A stretch of 15,737 nucleotides of DNA, taken from assembly GCA_028565635.1 (NCBI GenBank), contig JAOXYB010026468.1:1-15737 (forward strand). Reading direction: 5' to 3'. The position numbers and the translations under genes are program-made. How positions within the stretch are numbered: the first letter of the stretch is position 1; every line of letters starts with the position of its first letter. Source of the DNA: Phoronis ovalis (taxonomy: Eukaryota; Phoronida; Phoronidae). Shown piece by piece: positions 1 to 8,725 of the stretch. The notes beneath the pieces are model-generated. The model was not told the DNA's origin. It worked only from the letters and a program-made list of their open reading frames with translations, and made no database searches.

Positions 1-136
1 CTTAATATGTTTACCAGAATGTGTATTCCCTGTCATATGAAAGTTACTTCCTGAATTGATGCTATTTTGAGAATGACATTTTAAAACACGGCATACGATA
101 GGTCATGTCAGGGTTCAGGCATCACGCGATCCAATT

Positions 137-304
137 CCTTAGGGGTTCATTTTTTCAAAAAAGCACTTCCTTAGGGTTGTATTTTTTAAAAAAATCACTT
201 CCTTAGGGGTGTATTTTTGCAGAATTTCACTTTGTTAGGAGCTTTTTTGAAAAATCATGTTGGAACATGGGTATACCCACTTTCATATTGACCGCCCCCC
301 CGGG
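137..304 (+). mobile_element. Truncated copy of a non-autonomous DNA transposon
   Basis: This stretch matches the reverse complement of the left half of the complete element at 3614-3941. It holds about three and a half diverged 32-bp units that share the core CCTTAGGG and a T-rich tract, starting at 137, 169, 201 and 233. A terminal segment at about 259-304 follows (GGAACATGGGTA, CACTTTCATATTGACCG, then a C run ending in GGG). The opposite terminal repeat and the unique middle part of the full copy are missing on the left, so this is a truncated or internally deleted copy. No matching target-site duplication was found. Confidence 0.75.
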
Positions 305-1084
305 TTTATGACTCATGCCAGCGTGAGCAACACTATATACTCTCAGACTAAAAGACTTACTTTAAAGTTTAATTTACATATACTTAAAATTAAACAATTT
401 TCATGTATAGCATATAGGATGTATAACCATGCTGTACAGAACATATATTATGACTAATTAGTACTCACTATGTATATAGCTTTATAAGGTCATGGATCGG
501 CAGATATTATGTATTAGTTATATAGGTAACGTTGTTTATTCCAATTGAAGTTTAAAGTCGATTCCAATATTCAAGTCACCATCATTTATTTTCATCAATG
601 CGACATCCTGAAATTGATTGGTATAAAATATTAAATTAAAATTAATAATAATTAATTTATAATATCTATAGATGTTGTATTTCAATAGGCTAATTCCGGC
701 AAAGCATTTGTGTTTTGCGATGTTGTTGACTTGGAAACGTGGATTTTATTGTATTATATATTTATATCTAACACTATGCTAGCAGCAAAACTGTGATATA
801 TCTGTACAAGTATTATCAGAATTTGCCTCAGTCACAGGAGATTGCTAGGATCAAGTCCCGGATCAAGCATACTCTAATTACATTACAGCTGGTATTTACG
901 GTGGGTTTGGCATATATTAGGTGACAATTAGTCAGGTCACGGCTATTCCGCTAATCGTAAGGGGTGACAGGTACAATATATTACTATAAGCTTGGAAATA
1001 TACAAATTGCTATGTATAATTGTCCTTATGCATACCAGAATCATAATGTCATTCTTTCGCTAGCTGTAGCATTGTCAAATGCAT

Positions 1085-1104
1085 CATGTGAAAAAGTTCA
1101 CATG
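1085..1104. repeat. Perfect 8-bp inverted repeat, 4-nt loop
   Basis: CATGTGAA at 1085-1092 and TTCACATG at 1097-1104 are exact reverse complements around the loop AAAG. Each arm contains the E-box-like CATGTG. It may be a chance palindrome or a protein-binding site upstream of the hydroxylase gene. Confidence 0.5.
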
Positions 1105-1523
1105 TGTAACCCAGTTCACTTCAACCCCTTGATACCCTTAACATTTATTTCATGATATAGGATACTCTAGATTGTCAGTCTCGATAGTTTGGTTATTATA
1201 TGCTTTTAGCACTACATTGAAATTGCCTCAAGTGTAAATTTAATTATATATATTACTTATTTATTAAATATTGCATTACCGAGTAAAGAAGACACATAGA
1301 AGTTATTTTAGTAGTTATAGTTTAATTGTTTAGGTAAGAATGTTTATTTTTTATAGTTAATATTATGAATGGAACTATAAGAGTCGAAATGCCAATTAGC
1401 AAAATCCGATCACGGTGTAGTCCTTCTTTAATCTGTAGACCTTATATACAGACAGGCTAGGATGTTGGCATGTTAATGTTAACTGTAATTCATAAAATGT
1501 GCGTCTTATCAATAATCATTGTT

Positions 1524-1537
1524 TACTTTTTTTTCAG
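1524..1537 (+). other. 3' splice acceptor before the hydroxylase start
   Basis: A T-rich tract ending in CAG lies 14 nt before the chosen ATG. It implies an intron in the 5' untranslated region and an upstream non-coding exon that is not identified with confidence. Confidence 0.6.
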
Positions 1538-1551
1538 AGACTATACTCAGA

Positions 1552-2460
1552 ATGACACCAACACAGCAGACCCAGCAAAGAGCTAATACTTACCGTCACT
1601 ACCTTCAAATCACTGTTGTCATTATTATAAATCTCGCGGTATATTTCCAGGATGGATTGCAAACTATTGTTAACATTATTTGGAAGGAATTACTAAAAAG
1701 TAGAATTTATAATTCTGTATATTTTGAAACATGGTGGACTGTTTTCTGTTATACGTTCATTTTATATGTACCCTTTAAAATGGATCAGATACCATATTTC
1801 GATCAATACAAGATCAATCCAAATTCGCACTTTGAAAGACCATCTAGAAAAGCTATGATATGCGACATGTTTATATATATGTTACCATTAGCAATAATGG
1901 ATACTTTTATGGTGAAGAAATATTGCGAAGTTGATTCTAGCATATGGATAGAAAAAAGAAAATCGTGGATTCAAACTTCTAGAGCGTTGCCTGTGGCGCC
2001 TCCTAGCGTGTGGCAAATAACTTATCAGTTGCTCCTAAGTATCATTATATATGATGCTATATTCTTTGCTATTCATTTTTTATTACACAGAAACGCTTGG
2101 TTATATAAACATTTACATGCGAAGCATCACATACATAACCAATTACACAGTCGAGTGGCAGATCAATTGACAGTAACTGAACGCATCATGTTAATCTTAT
2201 CTGCAAATGAAGCATTGAAAATTCTAAGCAGTCATCCATTGACAAGAACACTGTTTGTTCCAGTTTTTATAGCGATGCTAATAGATAATCATTCTGGATA
2301 TGATGTTCCATGGGGTTATGATAAAATCATACCTTTTGGATTAGCAGGCGGGGCTCGTTATCATTACGAGCACCATATGATGGGGTCAACAAATTATCAA
2401 CCGTTTTTTACATACTTTGACAAAATAATAAATGGAAAGTGCAGTTTAAAACAAGCATGA
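1552..2460 (+). CDS. Fatty acid/sterol hydroxylase superfamily membrane enzyme
   Basis: This encodes a predicted 302-residue integral membrane di-iron hydroxylase of the family that includes cholesterol 25-hydroxylase, C-4 methylsterol oxidase and sterol C5-desaturase. Such enzymes use O2 and reductant at the ER membrane. The histidine clusters that hold the two irons are visible: HFLLH (175-179), HAKHH (189-193) and HYEHH (271-275), with His247 between them. Hydrophobic stretches lie at about 20-32, 60-75, 102-119, 146-178 and 234-244. The coding part has no intron, as in vertebrate CH25H. A polypyrimidine tract and AG end at 1537, so I start at the ATG at 1552. The in-frame ATG at 1519 lies inside that splice acceptor. 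The exact substrate cannot be told from the sequence. Confidence 0.85.
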   Translation: MTPTQQTQQRANTYRHYLQITVVIIINLAVYFQDGLQTIVNIIWKELLKSRIYNSVYFETWWTVFCYTFILYVPFKMDQIPYFDQYKINPNSHFERPSRKAMICDMFIYMLPLAIMDTFMVKKYCEVDSSIWIEKRKSWIQTSRALPVAPPSVWQITYQLLLSIIIYDAIFFAIHFLLHRNAWLYKHLHAKHHIHNQLHSRVADQLTVTERIMLILSANEALKILSSHPLTRTLFVPVFIAMLIDNHSGYDVPWGYDKIIPFGLAGGARYHYEHHMMGSTNYQPFFTYFDKIINGKCSLKQA

Positions 2461-2620
2461 TACGCTTGAATACAAAGCTGTGGAACAAGCAGAATTACTG
2501 TTCAAAACTAAGTGTTTTGTGTCAGTGTACTTTGTTGTGTATTTAATTTTAAAGTTTCAAAAGTTGCCCCTAGCTGATCTTATTGGGATCGTGCATATTC
2601 CCCTGATTACCTGGTTTTAA

Positions 2621-2626
2621 AATAAA
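2621..2626 (+). terminator. Poly(A) signal of the hydroxylase gene
   Basis: A canonical AATAAA lies about 160 nt after the stop codon. It predicts a short 3' untranslated region ending near 2640-2650, which leaves only about 230 bp before the ANKRD29 start codon. Confidence 0.65.
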
Positions 2627-2649
2627 CATTGGCAAGAACAAATTACTCT

Positions 2650-2877
2650 AATTTATATTGCGTTTTCTATAACTTGTTTGTTAAGAGTAAAATTAATTGT
2701 ATGAATATAAACAAAACATGCATAATTGCAATATGTGATTAGTAGTCTCTGATCAATAACCCCTACACCAGAGGGTATGCTGGTATATTGATTCAATATC
2801 AGCTAAGGTCGTTTCCCTGAATAGCCACATTATGCAGCAGAGCGATAGATAAACATAGATATAGACGGCTAGAAGAT
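2650..2877 (+). promoter_or_regulatory. Presumed promoter and 5' UTR of ANKRD29
   Basis: This short interval separates the hydroxylase poly(A) signal from the ANKRD29 start. No clear TATA box was seen. An in-frame TGA at 2818-2820 closes the frame upstream of the ATG. An out-of-frame ATG occurs at 2832. That the promoter lies here is inferred from position alone; an untranslated exon farther left cannot be excluded. Confidence 0.4.
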
Positions 2878-2889
2878 ATGTCGTTAAAG
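2878..2889 (+). CDS. ANKRD29: ANKRD29 coding exon 1 (12-nt coding part, MSLK)
   Basis: ATG plus three codons are followed directly by the strong donor GTATGT at 2890. The encoded MSLK matches the MSFK that precedes KETP in the vertebrate protein. This picks out these 12 bases as the start even though they are too short to find by coding content. Confidence 0.8.
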
Positions 2890-5800
2890 GTATGTTTTCA
2901 GTATCATATTGTGTAATGTATATGTTTACGATACGGGATTATGTAGTTTTTACAGATTATAGGGAGGCCATGTGAGTTACGGAGACTTATTGGAAAGCTT
3001 AATGATCTTTTAATTATTCATATGATAATCGTCGTCTGGATCTCGATCCGTGCTGGATGTCGGTCCCCTTTTCAAATTGCCCTTTGGCTTACACCAGCTA
3101 CATTTCCTCTATATTCCATGCTTCAGAAATGAATTTTATATGTTGATGAGTATTAATTAATTGTATAGTACTAGTTAAGTAATCATTAATATTCTATTTA
3201 AGCCGATTATCACCGGCTGTCATGATTTCGTCGTTTCCGATTTGCAAAACTGATTCATTCATCCTGTACTAACAATTTCATGGGTACTAAAATAAAATGC
3301 ATAGGCTAAAACTTTCTGTGAATCAATCAAAAATTCAAAACCTACTACAAATAGTCTCCATTAAAATGTTGCGCTCTCCTAATTAATTACTAGCCGAGGT
3401 TTGCAATAAACATTCTGTCATTCAATAAATATTAACAGAGGGCGATTATATTTATGACATTTTTTTGTAAACACTCAACATTAACCTTTAATTACCCCAA
3501 GGTAACTATATACTAGATTTGTATGGGCTCCTTTATAATCAATTGTTAAATACATGTTTAATAACCCTATTCCTGCCTCCCTGTACAACACAAACACCCA
3601 ACGATGCTAACATCCCAGGGGGCAGTCAATATGAAAGTGGGTACCCATGTTCCAACATGGCTATTCAAAAATGCCCCTAACGAAGTGAAATTCTGCAAAA
3701 AATACACCCCTAAAGAAGTGATTATTTTGAAAAAATACAACCTTAAGGAAGTGACTTTTGGGAAAAAACACCCCTAACAAAGTGTCACACCTCCAAAAAA
3801 CACCCCTTTTCGTGATTTTAGCCGGCAAAAAACAGACCCTAAGCGCGTTACGCTCCGTCGGTTCGAATAACATACCCTTTCACGCAAAATTGTGTTGTAA
3901 CATGCGTACCTACTTTCATATTGACTGCCCCCCCCCCCCGGGCTAACATATTCACAACTTGTTACGTACAACACATATGCATCACAAAGACGTTCAACAT
4001 TTAAACAAATTTAGATTCAGTAGTGTATATATATCTATAAATTCCTTGTTGAGTCCATGGGTTTTTACTAAGTGGATGAAGAACACCCGGAGAGTACATT
4101 TCATTGCGGGCTATACACTAGTAAGGAAAATACGTTTATTGTAGAAAGAGACTCCATCTGACCAACTTCTACACCTGTCTGCTCTTCAAGGCAATTTGGA
4201 ACAGCTGAGGAAGGTGCTTGATTCTGGAAGAGTACATGTTGATTGCAAGGATAAGGTAAGTAGCGCATTAAACAGTTTGCCACAAGGGAATATTATTCTA
4301 TCACATATTCACTTTTTCTCTCGTTCGTCTCCTCGAGTTTCTGCGAGTATGCGAGTAAAATACGACATGTCTCGCTTACTCTTGCCCAGGAGTAAACTAT
4401 ACTGAAATTACGTTTTCTAATTATGCAAATGAACGTAAAATTTCCACATACGAAAATTGAGCATAAGGAGTCTAACCATACATATCGTGCAGCAATAATC
4501 TGGGCATAAGGAGTCTAAACATGCATATCGTGCAGCAATAACCTGGGCTCAAGGAGTCTAACCATGCATATCGTGCAGCAATAACCTGGGCATAAGAAGT
4601 CTAACCATGCATATCGTGCAGCAATAACCTGGGCATAAGAAGTCTCACCATGCATATTGTGCAGCAATAACCTGGCAATAAGGAGTCTAACCATGCATAT
4701 CGTGCAGCAATAACCTGGGCATAAGGAGTCTAACCATGCATATCGTGCAGCAATAACCTGCAACTGCATGTTCCCTCAGGTTGTAAGCGTGAACTTATAT
4801 TTCGTCAACGGAATTTTCCAATTATTATGACATCGACATCATCCATTATTTCACTCACGAAATTAGTGATGTCACAAAATTCTGGATACAAATATAAAAG
4901 GAAAATATACATCTTTTAATTTGGTAGCGTATCCAGTGTTTTCAGTTGACGAACCATTAACTCAACTTTTGCAACTTTTGCTGACATGCCTGCAGTACCC
5001 AGGCCTTTTTATGATATTATGACGGATAGTGTTTTTTAGGAAGGTACAACACCATTGATACTGGCCGCTGCGAACAATCACTTAGAATGCGTAAAAGAAT
5101 TGTTAGAACAAGGAGCAAATCCTTCTACTAGAAGATTAGTAAGTAAATTAAAAATAAGTCTTTAATCGATAATAAAACTGACTCACCCAATTCGGTTTAC
5201 TACAACATTGCGCTCAGTGTCTTGTTTGATCTAAAAAAAATCTTACAATATCTTTTAATTTCCATTTAATACATTTGACCATTGAAAAAAGTATTAAAAT
5301 ACCTAGAAAATAATGGAAATTCGGAATGATGACACTATACCTATGCTATCAAAGTTGCATTTACTTATGTCAAATGCCACTCAGTTGACATCGGTAACAA
5401 AATGCATTACGATTTTCTTCTCTAACACCCGCTCTAGCATATGTGTGTCTCTGTGAAACTATACATGGTTTCGTATGACTGTGGAATTTCCTTATTATAT
5501 GTACATATTTGACGGATTCAGTAAAAAATTAATGTAAGCGTAAATGTTGACGTCAATATAATTCAACGAAACACGTCCAAAAAACTCAGTGATCTGTTCA
5601 TTTTTTTTAACAATTACATGTAAGTCCATTTGCACTGGTAGCTGATTCTATATCTTGCTTCAAAAGTTATATTAAATGTACTGATACGACCTGACATCAA
5701 ATGCCATTATTCTTTTTATTGAGTAGACGGGGACATGTGCACTGTTCTTCGCTGCCCAAGGCGGTTATTTAGATGTATGTAAACTTTTGCTGGATGAAGA

Positions 5801-8327
5801 CGCGCCAGTAGATTTACCAAGTTATGTAAGTGAAATAAGTCTCAGTTAATTGATTTTTGATGCAGATTTGGTCATTTTAATAACTCCACAATGATGCATC
5901 TTTCAAATCAATTTTATGTGATGCTTCAAATGATAACCCATTCTGTATTGCCAGAGTTTAGATGATAGTCCGCTAAGCAAAGCAGGATCCCCGGCGATAT
6001 ACGGCCCATTCATGACCAGAATGCGTCAACATGATAGAATAGCCGTGCATGGTAGACGACGAAGATGATAACCATACATGCGAATTGCATTTATAATTTC
6101 TATTTATTATATCTATTTATAATGTAACTATTTTATGCTCGGAAAAATCAATTTATTGAAAATGTATGTATTTTCAAATTCTTGAAATTAAAAAAAAAAA
6201 ATCGTATTAACTTTACTTGATATATTTTACTGTTCGTGTGTTTTAGGACGGTGGCACGCCGTTATTCGTCGCGTGTCAATGCAATCATGTGGACGTTGTA
6301 GAAGAACTGTTAAATCGTGGAGCGGACATACATACACAGATGGTGGATGGTGCTACACCAATATTTATAGCCTCACAAAACGGTCATGTACCCATGATAA
6401 AATTTTTATTATCCAAAAGAGCTAAGATCGATAGTAGAAGGAAGGTATGATTCTGAATGTCGTCTAGTAAAGTTTTTAATATTTTCTTGAAAAAAATAAC
6501 AAATGTTTTTCCTGATAGGAACATTTTAGAATGGTTCCATACATTCAAGTAGTCAGTTAAGATGAAGCTGCTTTATTTCCTGTGTGTAAGCCATACAGAT
6601 GGCTACTAGAGTCTGTGATTCAAAGAGGCGAAAAGAATATAACAATAACAACAACTGCGTGATAATCTCCAATGTTTTTCTTATTTTTGCAGGACGGAGC
6701 TAGTCCTCTATGGATAGCCTGTCAAATGGGGCAGTTGCCAGCAGTCCAAGAACTACTTCAATCTGGTGCTGACATAGATGCTGCCAGAGAGGTATGTTAG
6801 TTGTTCATTACCTTTATAAAAGGCAATAATGATGATGATTTGAACTGTTGCGCCATTCTTGTCACCGGTTTCACAGACGTACTGTTTACTGTTATTTTAT
6901 ATAAAAATATGAACTTACCTTCAATTCCAGTTGTTTTCGCATAACATACATAATCTGATAAAACATTAAGCAACCCCTTTAAAAGCTGTGTATGGTTCAA
7001 CAGAAAAGACGTCATTTGTTCAAGTTATGACGCAACCGTGTTTCTTCCTTATATCATGAGGATGTGTAACCGATATAGCGTGCTTATACATTGTCCTATT
7101 CCAATATGTGCAATTTAAGATATAGTTAAAAAACTAAAAATGCAGACATCTATAGCTTGTTGCAAAATCCTTCAGTTGTAAGGAAAGTTTGTTTTACATT
7201 ATTCGTACTTTTAGTAGCGGACGTTATATATTGTTGTAGGATGGTGCAACTCCTTTATTCAAAGCTGCTCATAAAGGCTATTACGAAGTCGTTAATGAAC
7301 TTTTAAAACATAAACCAAATTTAGGGATCTTGGAGGTAAGATAACAGCAACAGTGTCTACCTAATTTTCTTTCAAACATGAATTTTGCGCAGCAGTGGAT
7401 TTCAACGTGACACTTAGAAAGTTTTACATACAATTATGAATATTTTGCCTAATTTTATATTTTTTTTTCAAACAATGACACAAACGAAGATAATGTAGGT
7501 AAACACAAGAAAACATAATGATTGTTCATTGGTGATCATTGATCATAAAATGTTACATGGATTATACTTCCAGTTCCATTTTGAAGTTGTTATCAGTTGT
7601 GTTTTGCTTTTACATTCATCGTTTTTTTTTATTTCGTGTATTTGTTTACTCTCCAATGTGCAAACACAATTATAAGATTTTTTTGATTTTGTTTAACATC
7701 GGTGAATTAATAATATTTTTCTAATTTACAGAATGGAGAAAGTGCGCTTCATGCTGCAGCCCTCTTTGGTCAGATGAAGATTACTCGATTATTAACAGAA
7801 GCGGGTGCTGATCCACTTCTTAAAAACAAGGTTGCAATGACAATTATTTTATAAAAATGGGCAACTGGATTATATCTTCGCTGCATATCAATGATATGTA
7901 TAGTCCTATAGCAACATTTTTTTCTTCTTAAAATTTAATTGTAGAAACGATAGATTATAGATTATATTATGGGGGTATACATATGGAAAGTAATTTTAGT
8001 GCACGTTATGATACTATATACAATAACGAATTAAAGGGCCCGGTCAGAGGGATGGAATTTTGACATTCAATCTTATTCAAAATGATAAACACTCGGACGA
8101 ATAAGAGTGATTCGCTTGCTATATATAATCATATTGATACTGTATTACAATTAACTGTGCAGGTGACTTTTCAAATGTCAAATTACTTCAATTAACAATA
8201 AATTTAAAACTAAGAAAATTCTGTTTTTCAGGAAGGGCAATCATGTATAGAGCTAGCTAAAGAAGCAGGATATGACCACATTGCAAAATATTTGGAAGGC
8301 GTCTCCGCTGGCATGAACTCTCAATGA
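2878..8327 (+). CDS. ANKRD29: Ankyrin repeat domain protein 29 (nine coding exons)
   Basis: The exons join to a 302-residue ankyrin protein, against 301 in human ANKRD29 as I recall it. Coding exons are 2878-2889, 4145-4255, 5040-5138, 5727-5825, 6247-6444, 6693-6791, 7240-7335, 7732-7830 and 8232-8327. All are phase 0 with GT-AG introns, and most encode exactly one 33-residue repeat; exon 5 encodes two. Family signatures include the N-terminal MSxK-KETP join, SGRVxVDC near residues 31-38, TALFFAAQ-like TCALFFAAQ, DGATPLFKAAHKGY, and the LGILENGESALHAA junction between repeats. The protein is probably an all-ankyrin cytoplasmic binding scaffold; no biochemical role is established to my knowledge. 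The tail after residue 271 keeps only half a repeat. Introns 3 (5139-5726), 6 (6792-7239) and 7 (7336-7731) show nothing beyond AT-rich sequence and one TGACGTCA at 5548. The intron 8 donor (GTTGCA) is weak. Confidence 0.93.
3606..3613. repeat. Left target-site duplication GCTAACAT
   Basis: It is identical to the 8 bases after the right end of the element. The leading G is ambiguous, since it could belong to the element's GGG end, so the duplication is 7 or 8 bp. Confidence 0.85.
3614..3941. mobile_element. 328-bp non-autonomous DNA transposon (MITE-like)
   Basis: The element sits in ANKRD29 intron 1. Its ends are imperfect terminal inverted repeats of about 30 bp: the left end holds GGCAGTCAATATGAAAGT then GGGTACCCATG, and the right end holds the reverse complement of CATG-GTACC-TACTTTCATATTGACTGCC, closing in a long C run and GG. 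It is flanked by GCTAACAT on both sides (3606-3613 and 3942-3949). Inside are about four diverged 32-33-bp units (CCCCTAA, AAGTG, A-rich) from 3674 to about 3805, then a unique part with AGCGCGTTACGCT. There is no transposase frame. An 8-bp duplication fits hAT-like or P-like elements, but the family is not assigned. Confidence 0.88.
3942..3949. repeat. Right target-site duplication GCTAACAT
   Basis: This is an exact match to 3606-3613. The perfect preservation suggests a fairly recent insertion into the intron. Confidence 0.85.
4145..4255 (+). CDS. ANKRD29: ANKRD29 coding exon 2
   Basis: This encodes 37 residues from KETPSDQLLH to VDCKDK. It follows the acceptor TTTATTGTAG, whose TAG would be an in-frame stop if not spliced out, and ends at donor GTAAGT. 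It carries the degenerate first ankyrin unit (GNLEQLRKVLDSGRV). Confidence 0.9.
4461..4760. repeat. 43-bp minisatellite, seven copies
   Basis: Seven head-to-tail units start at 4461, 4504, 4547, 4590, 4633, 4675 and 4719. The core is AAGGAGTCTAACCATGCATA followed by TCGTGCAGCAATAACCTGGG. Unit length is 43 bp except for one 42 and one 44 caused by single-base shifts; copies differ by one to a few bases. It lies in ANKRD29 intron 2. Because 43 is not a multiple of three, the long minus-strand open frame across it (CTICMVRL-type repeats) is a by-product, not a gene. Confidence 0.95.
5040..5138 (+). CDS. ANKRD29: ANKRD29 coding exon 3
   Basis: This encodes 33 residues forming one ankyrin repeat (EGTTPLILAAANNHLECVKE onward, ending STRRL). 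The acceptor is TTTTTTAG and the donor is GTAAGT. Confidence 0.93.
5727..5825 (+). CDS. ANKRD29: ANKRD29 coding exon 4
   Basis: This encodes 33 residues forming one ankyrin repeat (TGTCALFFAAQGGYLDVCKL onward, ending LPSY). The acceptor is TTGAGTAG and the donor is GTAAGT. Confidence 0.93.
5955..6068 (+). other. Candidate alternative last exon in ANKRD29 intron 4
   Basis: A TATTGCCAG acceptor is followed by 37 codons open in the exact phase left by exon 4, then TGA. This segment is clearly richer in G and C than the intron around it. The encoded tail begins SLDDSPLSKAGSPAIYG and ends in HGRRRR, and it is not ankyrin-like. Splicing exon 4 to it would give a 144-residue short isoform. An ATTAAA followed by a run of about 12 A lies near 6187 and could serve as a poly(A) signal, or it could mark the tail of an old retroposed fragment. 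This is inference; no transcript evidence is available. Confidence 0.35.
6247..6444 (+). CDS. ANKRD29: ANKRD29 coding exon 5 (two ankyrin repeats)
   Basis: This encodes 66 residues, two full repeats (DGGTPLFVACQCNHVDVVEE and DGATPIFIASQNGHVPMIKF). It is the only double-repeat exon, probably by loss of the intron between units. The acceptor is TGTTTTAG and the donor is GTATGA. Confidence 0.93.
6693..6791 (+). CDS. ANKRD29: ANKRD29 coding exon 6
   Basis: This encodes 33 residues forming one repeat (DGASPLWIACQMGQL onward, ending DIDAARE). The DAAR ending matches the vertebrate protein. The acceptor is TTTTTGCAG and the donor is GTATGT. Confidence 0.93.
7240..7335 (+). CDS. ANKRD29: ANKRD29 coding exon 7
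   Basis: This encodes 32 residues, one repeat one residue short (DGATPLFKAAHKGYYEVVNE onward, ending LGILE). The shortened repeat ending LGIL is a family hallmark. The acceptor is TTGTTGTAG and the donor is GTAAGA. Confidence 0.93.
7732..7830 (+). CDS. ANKRD29: ANKRD29 coding exon 8
   Basis: This encodes 33 residues forming one repeat (NGESALHAAALFGQMKITRL onward, ending LLKNK). The donor after AACAAG is GTTGCA, which is weaker than the other donors of the gene. Confidence 0.92.
8232..8327 (+). CDS. ANKRD29: ANKRD29 last coding exon and stop
   Basis: This encodes 31 residues (EGQSCIELAKEAGYDHIAKY onward, ending MNSQ) and TGA. It forms a partial capping repeat. The acceptor is TGTTTTTCAG. 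Confidence 0.92.
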   Translation, partial: EGQSCIELAKEAGYDHIAKYLEGVSAGMNSQ

Positions 8328-8514
8328 CACATTTTGATTTAAACTATTGTCTAAATACTTAGAGCAAATTTTTTATCAATCTAGTCATTTTATCAGCTGT
8401 TTTATTGTTGATTTAGCTGTCTGTGATATGACGATATATGAACCGTGGGCACAAACCACAGTTTTGGAAGTAGTGATCGAGGGTCGATGGGCCCGCAAAA
8501 CGAGAGGCGCTACA

Positions 8515-8541
8515 TAATAAATCAGATTCGCAGATTTATTA
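8515..8541. terminator. Inverted repeat carrying AATAAA on both strands
   Basis: TAATAAATC (8515-8523) and GATTTATTA (8533-8541) are exact reverse complements around the 9-nt spacer AGATTCGCA. The left arm gives AATAAA at 8516-8521 for the plus-strand gene. The right arm gives AATAAA at 8540-8535 for the minus-strand gene. Each is the first canonical signal downstream of its gene's stop codon. A shared two-way poly(A) site for the convergent pair is therefore likely. Confidence 0.6.
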
Positions 8542-8725
8542 CTTATGAGAACTCCATTTTTGCACTCATTCATGGGTTCATTTTTATAATTCTGCAAGAT
8601 GAATTAAGCAAATATAGGCACTTTTTTCTATACGCTTTTTATGATTGGGATATTTCTGGATACGGCCTCCAGTTAGTACGTTACTACCAGGGGGCCATTC
8701 AAGTTAGTTAAATGTGGATAATCGT

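Larger units (their letters stand above)
305..1537. other. Intergenic AT-rich DNA upstream of the hydroxylase gene
   Basis: No coding exon is supported here; the short open frames lack protein-like composition. A GTAAGA donor-like site at 1334 (after TTTAG) could end a 5' untranslated exon spliced to the acceptor at 1536-1537, which would give a 204-bp intron, but this is only a possibility. A perfect 8-bp hairpin lies at 1085-1104. Confidence 0.5.

Noticed and set aside
257-457. Open frame starting in the truncated repeat
   Set aside because: It starts inside the repeat terminus and runs into AT-rich sequence with no domain or codon signal.
1519-1551. Upstream in-frame ATG for the hydroxylase
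   Set aside because: It lies in the polypyrimidine tract of a splice acceptor, so it should be removed from the mRNA.
3840-3875. tRNA-like B box (GGTTCGAAT)
   Set aside because: No A box or acceptor, anticodon and T arms can be built around it; it is part of the transposon.
3614-3941. piggyBac-type element, because the ends begin CCC
   Set aside because: The flanking duplication is GCTAACAT, not TTAA.
3661-3974. Several open frames on both strands
   Set aside because: They are frames through the transposon and its A/T-rich internal repeats, with no transposase motif.
4461-4760. CRISPR-like array
   Set aside because: The units abut directly with no unique spacers, and the context is an animal gene.
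4515-4769. Long minus-strand open frame with a repeating CTICMVRL-type protein
   Set aside because: It is a by-product of the 43-bp minisatellite: three units make 129 bases (43 codons), so the frame cycles through the same peptide. It lies in an intron.
8445-8711. 88-codon open frame after ANKRD29
   Set aside because: It spans the shared poly(A) inverted repeat in the 3' region, and its composition does not resemble a known protein.
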